Of a stretch of 64,000 nucleotides of DNA, positions 42,320-51,758 are shown piece by piece. The translations under genes were made by a program, and so were the position numbers. This DNA is from Ignatzschineria cameli. Lineage in GTDB: Bacteria; Pseudomonadota; Gammaproteobacteria; Cardiobacteriales; Wohlfahrtiimonadaceae. The notes beneath the pieces are model-generated. The model was not told the origin of the DNA and did no database searches. It saw nothing but the letters and a program-made list of their open reading frames with translations. Each line of letters opens with the position of its first letter. Within the stretch, counting starts at the first letter, position 1. The stretch spans positions 1 through 64,000 of the forward strand of contig NZ_QEWW01000001.1 of assembly GCF_003121895.1 (NCBI RefSeq), given 5' to 3'.

Positions 42320-43288
42320 TTATCCATGCAGATAGGCAATGAGTGCTGTAACAGTAATTAGCATCCCGACGGTGGAGACCGCTAAAATGGAGGAGGCTTG
42401 CTGCTGATATTGTTGATATTTTGTCGCAAGTAGGACGATCATCGGCCCCGATGGCAGTGCGGCGAGGAGTAGACCCTCATCATAGATCAATGCCCCTTTT
42501 TGAATACCGAAGAGGAGCGCGATGGCGATAAAGAGTGCTGGCAATCCTACATTTTTTAAGAGGGCGATCAAAAGCACTTCAAAGCTGAGCTTAAAGCGAT
42601 TAGCGGCAATGGTCATCCCGGCAACAAAGACGGCAACACCGGCAGTAGCTTTACCGATAAGCGTTAGCGAGTGATCCACCACCTCTGGCATTTTGATATC
42701 TAAAAAGACTAAGATAAAGGCTAAAAGAGGCGCCCAAACAAAGGGCGTTTTAAAGATTGCTTCATAGAGCGAATGAGCAATAAGCTTGAAGAGAGAATCG
42801 TGTTGATCTGCCATTTTTGCCAGGCTCAATTTAATGATAATGGTCGCCAGTGGGACAATTATTACGTTGATTACAAGAGAGATGATACTAATAGCAACAC
42901 CACTTTCTACCCCATAAAGGCTCCCTAAAAGGGCTGGTCCATAGAAAGGGCCTGCCGAGAAGCTCACCGCGAGGCCGGCAATAGAGGATTCCACGCTATT
43001 ACGTCTAAAGAGAATTTTTGCCACTAAAAAGCCGACAAAGTAAGCGATCAGTAGTGCGACTAAGAGCGCACCAAAGAGAATAATCTCTTCTAATAGTTGC
43101 GCCCGCGTCACCATAATAGTGCCGACGAAGAGCATCGGAGGAAGTGCGATTTTCAAGACAAGCGTGTTGATGGTCGGAATCGGATTAACCTCTGACCCCA
43201 ATAATTTGGCCTTTTGCGCGCTAAAACCGAAAGCAAGCACAAAAATAATGGGAACAACAACAGCGGCAGATTGTAAAATATGATCCAT
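42320..43288 (-). CDS. AEC-family transporter (auxin efflux carrier fold)
   Basis: 322 residues, about ten hydrophobic segments in two five-helix halves. [13 protein letters not shown] at the N-terminus, [18 protein letters not shown] mid-first half, and the [14 protein letters not shown] crossover region near residue 280 fit the AEC/BART superfamily. Substrates in bacteria include malonate, lactate and amino acids; none can be assigned here. It is upstream of sfsA on the same strand; dnaE ends 113 bp before its start across AT-rich repeats. Confidence 0.85.
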   Translation of the reverse strand: MDHILQSAAVVVPIIFVLAFGFSAQKAKLLGSEVNPIPTINTLVLKIALPPMLFVGTIMVTRAQLLEEIILFGALLVALLIAYFVGFLVAKILFRRNSVESSIAGLAVSFSAGPFYGPALLGSLYGVESGVAISIISLVINVIIVPLATIIIKLSLAKMADQHDSLFKLIAHSLYEAIFKTPFVWAPLLAFILVFLDIKMPEVVDHSLTLIGKATAGVAVFVAGMTIAANRFKLSFEVLLIALLKNVGLPALFIAIALLFGIQKGALIYDEGLLLAALPSGPMIVLLATKYQQYQQQASSILAVSTVGMLITVTALIAYLHG

Positions 43289-43323
43289 GAGATGCTCCTT
43301 AAAGATTAGATGCCCTTATCCAT

Positions 43324-43370
43324 TATAGAATTATATAGAATTATATATAGAATTATATATAGAATTATAG
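43324..43370. repeat. AT-rich short tandem repeat (TATAGAATTA) between dnaE and the AEC gene
   Basis: Four or five copies of TATAGAATTA spaced 10-12 bp apart. They fill much of the 113-bp gap upstream of the AEC transporter gene (minus strand), so they may overlap its promoter. Confidence 0.75.
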
Positions 43371-43401
43371 AGGATTGATTTGTATATAATTGATGAGGGG
43401 T

Positions 43402-46400
43402 TTAACGCTTCCGATAACCCACAGAGAGATCGATCTCATCATGATATTGCTGCTTTAAGCTCACAAGCAACTCATCATCGGCGATCACCTTCTCATTTTG
43501 CATCTGTAACACACCGGCACTGCTAGGATTGTGGTATTTAAAGATCAGCTGCAAGCCCTGCTCATCATCACGATGTGGCATGAGCTTTTGGAAGATCTCC
43601 TGAACGGTTGCAAGGGAGAGAGGCCGGCGATTCTCGATAAGGATAAAGTGGCCGTGGCGCTCTCGAACTTGTTTTAAGGTCTGCAATTCACTCACCCGAA
43701 GTGTCATGCAGTTATTGAAAGCATCCCAGCTATGGCTTCCGCGGATAAAGAGAATAGTGTCGGGTTCGATCTCTTCCCCCGCTTCATTGAGCGCCTCAAT
43801 CGCCTCTTCATAGAGCCGGAATTCTGAGCGAGCAAGGCCATCATCAAGGACAACGAAAAACATCTTATTACCGGCTTTACTGATCCGAGTATAAAAGGCG
43901 GTAACAAGGCCGGCGACAATGACATTATCTTCATTGCGAGAGTGATATTGTGGCTCCGGCATGGCTTGTAGCGCCGTGAGTGTCGTATTGGCCACCTCTT
44001 TAATCTCCGCACGATATTGATCGATGGGATGCCCGCTAAAGAAGAAGCCTAAGACCGCTTTTTCCGCATGGAGAAGTTCTTTTTCTGTTAAGGGCATTGC
44101 GCTTTGGAGCTGATATTGGGGCTCATCGCTCGGCTCATCACTAAAGAGGCCAAAGATATCGCCCTGACCACTATTCTCATTTTTACGATTTTGATCGGCA
44201 AGGCGAATCGCTTCTTCCATCGTGGCAAGAAGTTGTGCACGATAGGCCGCTCGCTCTTGAATGCTCTCTACATCAGGATTGAGGCAGTCGAGTGCGCCGG
44301 CACGAATTAAAATATCGATTGCCCGTTTAGTGGTCTTTGAGAGATCGATTCTACGGCAAAAATCGAAGAGATCGAGATAAGGACCATTCTCCTCCCGCTC
44401 CTCAATCAGCTGAAGTGCTGCCGCTTTTCCATACCCTTTGAGTGCGCCAAGACCATAGATAATCGCGCCTTCTCTATTGACGGTAAATTGATGATAGGAG
44501 TGATTGATGCTTGGGCGGATGATCGGAATCTTCATCGCCAGCACCTCTTCAATGATAATAATAATCTTATCAGTATGATCGAGGTCGGCAGAGAGTACTG
44601 CGGCCATAAATTCCGGTGGATAGTGCTGCTTAAGGTAGGCGGTCTGATAGGAGAGGAGCGCATAGGCAGCGGAGTGTGATTTGTTAAATCCGTAGCCGGC
44701 AAATTTCTCCATCAAATCGAAGAGACGACCTGCTTTTTCACTATCAAAACCGAGGGTTTCCGCCCCTTGCATAAAGAGTGCGCGTTGCTTCTCCATCTCT
44801 TCGGGAAGCTTTTTCCCCATCGCTCGGCGAAGAAGGTCCGCGCCCCCCAAACTGTAGTTCCCAATGATTTGGGAGATCTGCATTACCTGTTCTTGGTAGA
44901 CAATGACCCCATAGGTGGGCTTTAAGACCGGTTCGAGTTCAGGGAAGGGGTAGATCACCTCTTCACGCCCATGTTTACGGTTGATAAAGTCCTCTACCAT
45001 CCCCGATTCTAGCGGCCCTGGGCGGAAGAGCGCCACAAGTGCGACAATATCTTCAAAGTTATCGGGCTGTAATCGGCGGAGAAGATCCTTCATCCCGCGT
45101 GATTCAAGTTGGAAGACAGAGGTGGTTTGACACGCCTTTAAGAGCTCAAAGGTGGGTTTATCATCGAGAGGAAGCGCATGCAGATCGATTGTCTCTCCGC
45201 GATTATACTCAATATTCTTAATGGCCCAATCGATAATTGTCAGCGTGCGAAGCCCAAGGAAGTCAAATTTGACCAACCCTGCGGCTTCAATATCATCCTT
45301 ATCATATTGGGTGACGAGCGCTGTTGAGCCCTCCTCACAATAGAGCGGGGAGAAATCGGTCAATTTTGTGGGGGCAATGACAACCCCGCCGGCATGACGC
45401 CCCACCGATTTCGCTAAACCTTCGAGCTGTTTTGCCAGATCGATCAGAATCTTCACCTCTTCATCTTGATGGTAAAGATCATGAAGCTCCGGCTCCTGCA
45501 TCATCGCTTTTTCGAGGGTAATACCGATATCCATCGGAATCAATTTCGCAATCCGATCGACAAAACCGTAAGGATGCCCCAATGCGCGGCCAACATCACG
45601 AATCACCGCTTTTGCTGCCATCGTTCCATGGGTGGCGATCTGAGAGACCGCTTCCCGGCCATAGCGATTGGCAACATACTCAATTACGCGGTCACGCCCT
45701 TCCATACAGAAGTCGATATCGAAGTCCGGCATCGAGACCCGTTCTGGGTTTAAGAAGCGCTCAAAGAGGAGGTCATAGGGAAGCGGATCGAGATCGGTAA
45801 TCTTCAATGCCCAGGCAACCAGAGAGCCGGCGCCCGATCCTCGTCCGGGCCCCACTGGAATTTGATGATCTTTCGCCCATTGAATAAAGTCAGCAACGAT
45901 GAGGAAGTAGCCGGGGAACCCCATATTATTGATCACATTGAGCTCAATATCGAGCCGCTCCCAGTAGTGTTGATTCGCTTCACTCTGTTTGCCAATTCGC
46001 TTCTCTAAACCGCGATAGGACTCCGCCTTAAAATACTCCTCAATCGTCATCCCTTCCGGAATTGGGAAGGCCGGCAATTGTGGTTTATGGAGTGTTAAGG
46101 TGACATTACAGCGTTTGACAAGCTCGATACTATTTTCGATCGCATCGGGGAAGTCGGCAAAGAGCGCCTCCATCTCCTCAATTGAGCGAAGATATTGTTT
46201 AGGGGAGTAGTTACGCGGACGATTGGGGTCGAGCATTGAATAGCCCGATTGAATCGCGACACGAACCTCATGCGCTTCAAACTCATCTTCCTGCATAAAG
46301 CGGACATCATTGAGCGCAATAAGAGGGAGTTGATGCGCCTCAGCAAAGGGAGCTGCCATCTGGATAAAGCGCTCATCATCTTGCTGTTCAAGGCGTTTGA

Positions 46401-46893
46401 TACCGATATAGAGGCGGTCTTCTAAAAAAGCGGGATAGACACTCTGCAAAAAGCGTTCAGCCGCGGGAGCACCTTGATTGAGCAACTTCTGCCCAAAATG
46501 GCTCTCTTTGGCCATAATCACAATCAGACCTGCTTGATACTCCATCAGTTTCTCATGGGTAATATAGGGGACCCCCCGAATCTGATGGTAACGATAGCCG
46601 TAGCTTAAAAGCTCTGCTAAATTGAGGTATCCTTGATAATCTTGGGCAATCAAGGTGATTCGACCGACACTATTTTCTTCATCAATCACTAAGCAATCTG
46701 CCCCAAAGATCGGTTTAATCCCCGACTTGAGCGCTGTTTCATAAAACTTAATGGCGGCAAATTCATTTCCAAGATCGGTCAGTGCCGCGGCACGCATCCC
46801 CATCTCCTTGAGCTTGGCAAAGAGCGGCTTAATCCGAATTAAGCCATCAACCATCGAGAATTCTGTATGAAGATTAAAGTGGGTAAAGGTCAT
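43402..46893 (-). CDS. dnaE: DNA polymerase III alpha subunit
   Basis: Replicative polymerase catalytic subunit. 1163 residues from the chosen start. Order: PHP domain at the N-terminus (HFNLHTEFSMVDG in the first 20 residues), palm with PDFDIDFCMEGRDRVIEYV carrying catalytic Asp residues (about 390-410), GRHAGGVVIAP, the fingers with ESRGMKDLLRRLQP, then the tandem HhH and a C-terminal OB-fold (about 970-1060). The frame is open 20 codons further to 46953; ATG 46893 begins MTFTHFNLHTEF as in homologues. Confidence 0.96.
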   Translation of the reverse strand: MTFTHFNLHTEFSMVDGLIRIKPLFAKLKEMGMRAAALTDLGNEFAAIKFYETALKSGIKPIFGADCLVIDEENSVGRITLIAQDYQGYLNLAELLSYGYRYHQIRGVPYITHEKLMEYQAGLIVIMAKESHFGQKLLNQGAPAAERFLQSVYPAFLEDRLYIGIKRLEQQDDERFIQMAAPFAEAHQLPLIALNDVRFMQEDEFEAHEVRVAIQSGYSMLDPNRPRNYSPKQYLRSIEEMEALFADFPDAIENSIELVKRCNVTLTLHKPQLPAFPIPEGMTIEEYFKAESYRGLEKRIGKQSEANQHYWERLDIELNVINNMGFPGYFLIVADFIQWAKDHQIPVGPGRGSGAGSLVAWALKITDLDPLPYDLLFERFLNPERVSMPDFDIDFCMEGRDRVIEYVANRYGREAVSQIATHGTMAAKAVIRDVGRALGHPYGFVDRIAKLIPMDIGITLEKAMMQEPELHDLYHQDEEVKILIDLAKQLEGLAKSVGRHAGGVVIAPTKLTDFSPLYCEEGSTALVTQYDKDDIEAAGLVKFDFLGLRTLTIIDWAIKNIEYNRGETIDLHALPLDDKPTFELLKACQTTSVFQLESRGMKDLLRRLQPDNFEDIVALVALFRPGPLESGMVEDFINRKHGREEVIYPFPELEPVLKPTYGVIVYQEQVMQISQIIGNYSLGGADLLRRAMGKKLPEEMEKQRALFMQGAETLGFDSEKAGRLFDLMEKFAGYGFNKSHSAAYALLSYQTAYLKQHYPPEFMAAVLSADLDHTDKIIIIIEEVLAMKIPIIRPSINHSYHQFTVNREGAIIYGLGALKGYGKAAALQLIEEREENGPYLDLFDFCRRIDLSKTTKRAIDILIRAGALDCLNPDVESIQERAAYRAQLLATMEEAIRLADQNRKNENSGQGDIFGLFSDEPSDEPQYQLQSAMPLTEKELLHAEKAVLGFFFSGHPIDQYRAEIKEVANTTLTALQAMPEPQYHSRNEDNVIVAGLVTAFYTRISKAGNKMFFVVLDDGLARSEFRLYEEAIEALNEAGEEIEPDTILFIRGSHSWDAFNNCMTLRVSELQTLKQVRERHGHFILIENRRPLSLATVQEIFQKLMPHRDDEQGLQLIFKYHNPSSAGVLQMQNEKVIADDELLVSLKQQYHDEIDLSVGYRKR

Positions 46894-47159
46894 AAATATC
46901 TGCTTCACTAATTTGCAAAAAGAGTAGGGCAAAATGATACCACATTCATACACTTTGAGCGGGATCGATGCTGCTCATTCGATCAAATCGAACGATCGCT
47001 CTCAATAACCTGCGAAACAACTCAGAGAGCGAGTAGAGCCAGATTCTGATTCAGAACTGATCCAGATACGATCTCGGTACGATCCTAGAAGATCAAAGAT
47101 AATCGCCTTAAAGATATCTGATGATTATTCGATAATTATCATATAATAAGGAATTTATT

Positions 47160-47188
47160 TTGGTGTTCGTTTTCGATTGATGTATGAT
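47160..47188 (+). promoter_or_regulatory. Candidate promoter for kpsS
   Basis: TTGGTG (47160-47165), 17-bp spacer, TATGAT (47183-47188, 5 of 6). It would give a leader of about 200 nt containing the TAGAGC boxes, the inverted repeat and the tetO-like palindrome. Confidence 0.55.
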
Positions 47189-47318
47189 ACGGGCGCCTAT
47201 TGTTAGAGCAACTAATAGAGCAACTAATAGAGCTATGATAGAGCCACGATCGCCCAATAATAGCGTCATTGATAACGTCATGGATAGCACTATTGGGTAG
47301 GCAGAATGAGCAGATAAA

Positions 47319-47335
47319 CTCTATCAGTGATAGAG
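47319..47335. promoter_or_regulatory. TetR-type operator-like palindrome upstream of kpsS
   Basis: CTCTATCAGTGATAGAG is a perfect 17-bp palindrome with a central G. Its core CTATCAGTGATAG is identical to the classical Tn10 tetO2 core. It lies 58 bp before the preferred kpsS start, next to a TATAAA sequence (47340-47345). No tetR-like gene is in the window. TGATAGAG also occurs in the dispersed repeats, so some chance similarity is possible. Confidence 0.5.
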
Positions 47336-47392
47336 CGAATATAAAATATGGAATATCTCCACGGTAGATGGAGGGGCAGAGAAGGATTGTTT

Positions 47393-48727
47393 GTGGTCGC
47401 AGAGAGAGAACAGCAGGGCAGTCAGCCAATTGAGATCAGACACTACTGGGATGAGTTCCTAGCGGGGAGTGAGCGTATTCTCTTTCTTCAGGGACCGATC
47501 GGGCCCTATTTCTTCCATCTTGCGACACATCTAGAGCAGGCGGGCGGAAAGCGCTGCTATAAGATCAATTTTAATGGTGGCGATCTCTACTACTATCCGC
47601 TCAAAAATAGGAGAAAGGGCGCAACTTGGAACTATACCGGTAGCGTCTCCCAATTTAAAGAATCACTTAAAGCGCACTTGATAGACGAGAAGATCGATAC
47701 CGTTGTCTGCTTTGGCGATGAGCGCATCTATCACCAAATTGCGCGAGATCTTGTGCATGAACTCAATCAAGAAGGAATTACGCCTACGCTCACTTTTTGG
47801 GCGTTTGAAGAGGGTTATCTGCGGCCGCACTATATCACCTTTGAAAAGTGGGGCGTCAATTACAATAGCCGTATTAATCGTAATACCGAGAGCTACCGAC
47901 AATTTACCGACTTTACCGAAGTAGATGATCTTGAAAAGGATCTTAATAAAGGGGTCGTCCCCGTTGCCGCCGGTTTTTGGCGCCGAGCAAAGATCGCAAT
48001 GCGCTACTATAAAGCGATGCGTGATCAGCGGCGACAATTTCCCCACTATCGCCACCATCGAGAGACGCGATTGCATGTCTACGCCTATGCCTGGCTCCTT
48101 GCCGGCTGGCGAAATTTACGTTATCGGCGACGTGATCATCAGATAGCTAAAGCGATGGAGGAGGGGCGCTATGGTGATTTCTTTCTCTTCCCCTTGCAGG
48201 TGCACAATGATAGCCAGATTATCCAGCATGGGCGGGGAAAGCGGGTGCCTGAATATATTCGGCAAGTGATCGCCTCCTTTGGGCAATATGCAAAACCAGA
48301 GGACCGCTTAGTGATTAAACATCATCCGATGGATCGGGGGTTTAATCATTATGGCGCGCTGATTGAGCGCCTTGCAAAGCGCTATAAGGTGGAAGATCGG
48401 GTCGATTATCTCTTTGAGATCCCGATGCCTATTCTCCTCCGAGCGACAAAAGGGGTTGTGGTGGTCAATAGTACCAGTGGGCTTTCTGCATTGATCCATA
48501 ACCTTCCCGTCAAGGTGATTGGTGATGCGCATTACGATAATCCTTATTTAACGAATCAATGTTCTTTAGGTGCTTTTTGGCAACAGTGTCGGACACCGAA
48601 TAGCCAATATGTGAAGCGTTATCTCTATGCTTTAAAGTTTAAGAGTCAGATGAATGGGAGTTTCTACTATGCGGAGCAATTAATGATGCCGGCGGTAAAA
48701 TTTTCCGACTCCGACTCTAAATTTTGA
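47393..48727 (+). CDS. kpsS: Capsule polysaccharide export protein KpsS (Kdo-linker transferase)
   Basis: Group 2 capsules carry a poly-Kdo linker on a lipid anchor; KpsS adds the first Kdo. It has 444 residues from GTG 47393, chosen for its Shine-Dalgarno GAAGGA six bases upstream; ATG 47348 has none. Motifs recalled from E. coli KpsS are conserved in order: ILFLQGPIGPYFFHLA, INFNGGD, VCFGDERIYH, FEEGYLRPHYIT, VHNDSQI, VIKHHPMDRG, and NSTSGLSALIHNLPVKV. It is cytoplasmic or membrane-peripheral. The partner kpsC is not in the window. It is the first gene of the capsule cluster, 164 bp before kpsE. Confidence 0.9.
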   Translation: MVAEREQQGSQPIEIRHYWDEFLAGSERILFLQGPIGPYFFHLATHLEQAGGKRCYKINFNGGDLYYYPLKNRRKGATWNYTGSVSQFKESLKAHLIDEKIDTVVCFGDERIYHQIARDLVHELNQEGITPTLTFWAFEEGYLRPHYITFEKWGVNYNSRINRNTESYRQFTDFTEVDDLEKDLNKGVVPVAAGFWRRAKIAMRYYKAMRDQRRQFPHYRHHRETRLHVYAYAWLLAGWRNLRYRRRDHQIAKAMEEGRYGDFFLFPLQVHNDSQIIQHGRGKRVPEYIRQVIASFGQYAKPEDRLVIKHHPMDRGFNHYGALIERLAKRYKVEDRVDYLFEIPMPILLRATKGVVVVNSTSGLSALIHNLPVKVIGDAHYDNPYLTNQCSLGAFWQQCRTPNSQYVKRYLYALKFKSQMNGSFYYAEQLMMPAVKFSDSDSKF

Positions 48728-48891
48728 TACTATCTATGAACGATTTTGTCAGAAGCATCGTCTGCTTTTTTGGCAAAAAAGCGGTAGAGGTCAAGAGATC
48801 ATTAAGAGATCATCAAGAGATCATGTTAAAAACCGAGATCGAATCGCTATCTCCTTAACCGGAAGAGCCTCTTTATAAAGTATGTCAAAGT

Positions 48892-50007
48892 ATGTCTAAA
48901 AAAATAAAATCGATTTTAAGTAACAAACTTTTTGTCGCGATTGTGATCGCACCCTTTCTTATCTCGCTACTCTACTTAACGATTTTAGCGGCGAATCGCT
49001 ATGTCAGCTCGGCGCAGATTGTTGTACGCCAACAAGAGAGCGGGCAACAGGCGGGGCTTCCTGGGCTTGCGATGTTGATGGGGGCGGTGGATCCCGTCTC
49101 GCGGGAAGATACGCTCTATCTGAAAGAGTATATTGTCTCGCATGATATGTTGCGGATACTTGATGAGAAGCTCAATTGGAGTGAGCATTATGCCGGCAGA
49201 TGGTACGATCCGCTCTATGATATCGCGATCGATGCCCCCTTAGAGGATAAGCTAAAATTTTATCAGCGGATGGTGACCACCCACTATGATGAGACAACGG
49301 GGCTTCTCCAGGTGGAAGTGGCCGCTTTTGCCCCCGATTATGCGAAACGCGTTTTAGAAGAGATCATGGTGCAAAGTGAGATCTTTGTGAACAATATCAC
49401 CCGCTCCATGGCGGATGAACAGCTCGCCTTTGCCCAAAGAGAGCTCGGCGCTGCGACCGATCGTTATGAGAATAAGCAGGCAGAATTGGTCGCTTTCCAG
49501 AATCAATACAATATCTTTAATGCCGAAGTGACGGCAGAATCGCTCAATCAGATTGTCGCGAATTTAGAGTCGGCAATTGTTACAGAAAAAGCGCGTCTCA
49601 ATGCCTTAAAATCGCGCCTCTCTCACAATGCGCCGCAGATTAAAGCGCAAGAGAATAAGATCAATGCGCTTATCAAGCAGCTTGAAGCAGAGCAGCGAAA
49701 AATTACCACGAGTGAGATTACCGAAGATGATCTCCTCAATACCATCGCCTTTGAGTATCGCCGGCTACAGGTCGATCTCTTAGTGGCAGAGGAGTTCTAT
49801 AAAACGAGCTTAGCGGTGGTCGAGAATGCGAAATTAGAGACGATTAAAAATATCCGCAGCCTGATCGCTGTGGTAAAACCCAATTTACCGGAAGAGGCGA
49901 GTTATCCGCGCCGAATCTATAATTTAATGACCATTTTAATTGTGTTACTCCTACTCTATGGCGTTAGCCGTTTTGTAATCGCTTCGATCAATGATCATCG
50001 TGAATAG
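48892..50007 (+). CDS. kpsE: Capsule export inner-membrane periplasmic adaptor (KpsE/BexC/CtrB)
   Basis: 371 residues. N-terminal membrane segment at about 12-32 and a second at about 345-362 enclose a large periplasmic domain with a coiled-coil region (about 180-290, including QLAFAQRELGAATDRYENKQAELVAFQNQYN). This is the PCP-type protein linking the ABC transporter to the outer-membrane channel. The start ATG follows a second out-of-frame ATG (48882) in the duplicated sequence TATGTCAAAG/TATGTCTAAA; Shine-Dalgarno is weak and distant. Short AGAGATCAT repeats (about 48797-48826) lie upstream. Confidence 0.88.
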   Translation: MSKKIKSILSNKLFVAIVIAPFLISLLYLTILAANRYVSSAQIVVRQQESGQQAGLPGLAMLMGAVDPVSREDTLYLKEYIVSHDMLRILDEKLNWSEHYAGRWYDPLYDIAIDAPLEDKLKFYQRMVTTHYDETTGLLQVEVAAFAPDYAKRVLEEIMVQSEIFVNNITRSMADEQLAFAQRELGAATDRYENKQAELVAFQNQYNIFNAEVTAESLNQIVANLESAIVTEKARLNALKSRLSHNAPQIKAQENKINALIKQLEAEQRKITTSEITEDDLLNTIAFEYRRLQVDLLVAEEFYKTSLAVVENAKLETIKNIRSLIAVVKPNLPEEASYPRRIYNLMTILIVLLLLYGVSRFVIASINDHRE

Positions 50008-50196
50008 CGATCGCGCTTAAAATAAAGATCCAACGGGAAGATCTCATTGGAAGATCTCATTGGAAGAGGCGATGGGAAGATGTGATCACCGTAGTGCAAA
50101 AGCGCGCTAGCAATTGCACATGGGACTAGAACGGATGAGCCGAAGTTGAGAGTAACCCTAATCAATAAGATTCTAACGACACACTGAGGTTGTTTA

Positions 50197-51351
50197 ATGA
50201 TGAGTATGATAAAAGATCAACCGATACGCCAACTATTGCGTATCTCCACCATTGTGATGCCGCTCCTGCTTGCCGGCTGTTCCGGCGTGATCTCTGCATC
50301 AGGGCCGGGCGCCTCCTCCATTATCAATCAACAAGATCAGATGACGGAAGAGGGGCCAAAAATTGTGGGCGGTTATGAGTTTATTGAGCTCAAGCCGGCC
50401 ACCATCGCCCAATATATGCGCCCAAAGAGCACAAAGCTCAATACCGCCATTAGTAAACCTACCGTCCCTGATCTCCGTTTAACACCGGGGGATGTGATCA
50501 GTGTCATGATCTCCGATAGTGCCGAAGATGGCGCGCTCTTTGCGCCACTCTCTGCTGGCGGCACCACCTTCAATAAGGTGCGCTTAAGCCGAAATGGCTC
50601 TATCTCCCTCCCTTATGTCGGTATTGTGAATCTCAATGGTTTAACAACAACTCAGGCAGAAGCAAAAATTCAAGAGCAATTGAAGAAGTTTGTAACCGAC
50701 CCACAAGTCTTCCTCAATATTACCGGGGATCTTGGCGGTTCTGTTCTGGTGGCGGGGGATGTTAATAAACCTGGGCGCTTCTCGACATTAGAAGGGCCTT
50801 TGACGATTCTCGATGCCGTCAATCTTGCCGGTGGTCCTAAGTTAGAACCCTATCTTGTGGATGTAGTGGTGCGTAATGGCCGTAATGTGACCCGTTATAA
50901 CTATGCCGATCTCTTAAATGGGCTCAACCACCCGATTACCGCCAATAGTGAAGTGGTGGTCGAGCGTGCAAAACAACGCTTTGTGGCGATGGGTGCAGTG
51001 AATAAACCCGGGCTTCATGATTTCCCCTCACGCAATCCGAGCCTGCTCGATGTCTTAGGGACAATCGGCGGTTTGAGCGATCAAAAGGCCAATGCCACCG
51101 GTGTCTTTATCTTTAGGCTATCGGACGGTACCACTTTTGATGCCGCAACCAATACCATCACGGCTAAAGAGAAACCGCGCGTCTTCCAGCTCAATATGAA
51201 AGACCCCACCTCGCTCTTTGTCGCGCAACAATTTTTGGTACAACCAGAAGATGCGATCTATGTCACTAACGCAGGAACCTATGAATTCCAAAAGTTAATC
51301 GCCCCTATCTTCCAAGTTCTTCTTTTAGGAAATAGTGCCAATAACCTCTAA
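50197..51351 (+). CDS. Outer-membrane capsule export lipoprotein (Wza/KpsD/BexD/CtrA)
   Basis: 384 residues. Signal peptide II: LLLAGC with Cys28 as lipidation site. LRLTPGDVISVMISDS begins the Poly_export domain. Two soluble-ligand-binding beta-grasp repeats follow (GSVLVAGDVNKPGRFSTLEGPLTILDAVNLAGG and VAMGAVNKPGLHDFPSRNPSLLDVLGTIGG). It forms the outer-membrane channel. Length is that of BexD/CtrA rather than the longer E. coli KpsD. GAGG precedes the ATG pair. A hairpin (51414-51442) follows. Confidence 0.9.
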   Translation: MMSMIKDQPIRQLLRISTIVMPLLLAGCSGVISASGPGASSIINQQDQMTEEGPKIVGGYEFIELKPATIAQYMRPKSTKLNTAISKPTVPDLRLTPGDVISVMISDSAEDGALFAPLSAGGTTFNKVRLSRNGSISLPYVGIVNLNGLTTTQAEAKIQEQLKKFVTDPQVFLNITGDLGGSVLVAGDVNKPGRFSTLEGPLTILDAVNLAGGPKLEPYLVDVVVRNGRNVTRYNYADLLNGLNHPITANSEVVVERAKQRFVAMGAVNKPGLHDFPSRNPSLLDVLGTIGGLSDQKANATGVFIFRLSDGTTFDAATNTITAKEKPRVFQLNMKDPTSLFVAQQFLVQPEDAIYVTNAGTYEFQKLIAPIFQVLLLGNSANNL

Positions 51352-51758
51352 TCAAAATAGTGATGATTAATCCCTCCTCTCTGCTATATAAGCGTGGAAG
51401 GATAAAAGTTAAAAGAGCGATAGGGCTAATCTCTATCGCTCTCTTTCTGAGGTTTTTATAGTTTTAAGATATCGGGGTCTAAATTAACATTAAATATTAT
51501 TTTTTAACAATAAAGATCGACTCAAGGGGGCTAAATAACAGTTCTATTCTAGATTTTTATAAAATGATTAAAGCTGTTAAATATCAATTAATATATAGCC
51601 CGTTTCATAGTACAATGTTGCGGTAAAATTTTTATCTTTTCGCAAAAATTGCATATTCCCGCCACTTTTTACGATAGTGCCGGCATTTTATAAAGAATAA
51701 TATAGGCGCAATAACACCTATTAGCGCACCTAATCATAGATTCTAAGAAGAGGAGAAG
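51352..51758. other. AT-rich gap between the outer-membrane channel gene and kpsM
   Basis: 407 bp with no gene. It contains the hairpin at 51414-51442 and then an AT-rich run from about 51480 to 51650 that could hold a separate promoter for kpsM-kpsT and the downstream biosynthesis genes. No clear promoter hexamers are named. This gap splits the exporter genes into two transcription blocks if the hairpin terminates. Confidence 0.45.
51414..51442 (+). terminator. Perfect 10-bp hairpin after the capsule outer-membrane channel gene
   Basis: AGAGCGATAG (51414-51423) pairs perfectly with CTATCGCTCT (51433-51442). The following T tract is interrupted (CTTTCTGAGGTTTTTAT), so termination may be partial. 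Confidence 0.6.

Larger units (their letters stand above)
46894..47392. other. Divergent regulatory region between dnaE and the capsule locus
   Basis: About 500 bp, no gene. Plus-strand features: a promoter at 47160-47188; four TAGAGC boxes at 47204, 47216, 47228 and 47239 (12, 12 and 11 bp apart) with a fifth at 47331; an inverted repeat CCCAATA/TATTGGG (47253-47259 with 47291-47297); and a perfect tetO-like palindrome at 47319-47335. The left 200 bp near dnaE show nothing specific. Confidence 0.6.

Noticed and set aside
46894-46953. N-terminal extension of dnaE
   Set aside because: The PHP domain begins at the MTFTHFN start; the upstream 20 codons do not resemble DnaE.
48780-48800. ops/JUMPstart (RfaH) element near kpsE
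   Set aside because: GCGGTAG is present, but the rest of the ops motif and the longer JUMPstart context are missing.
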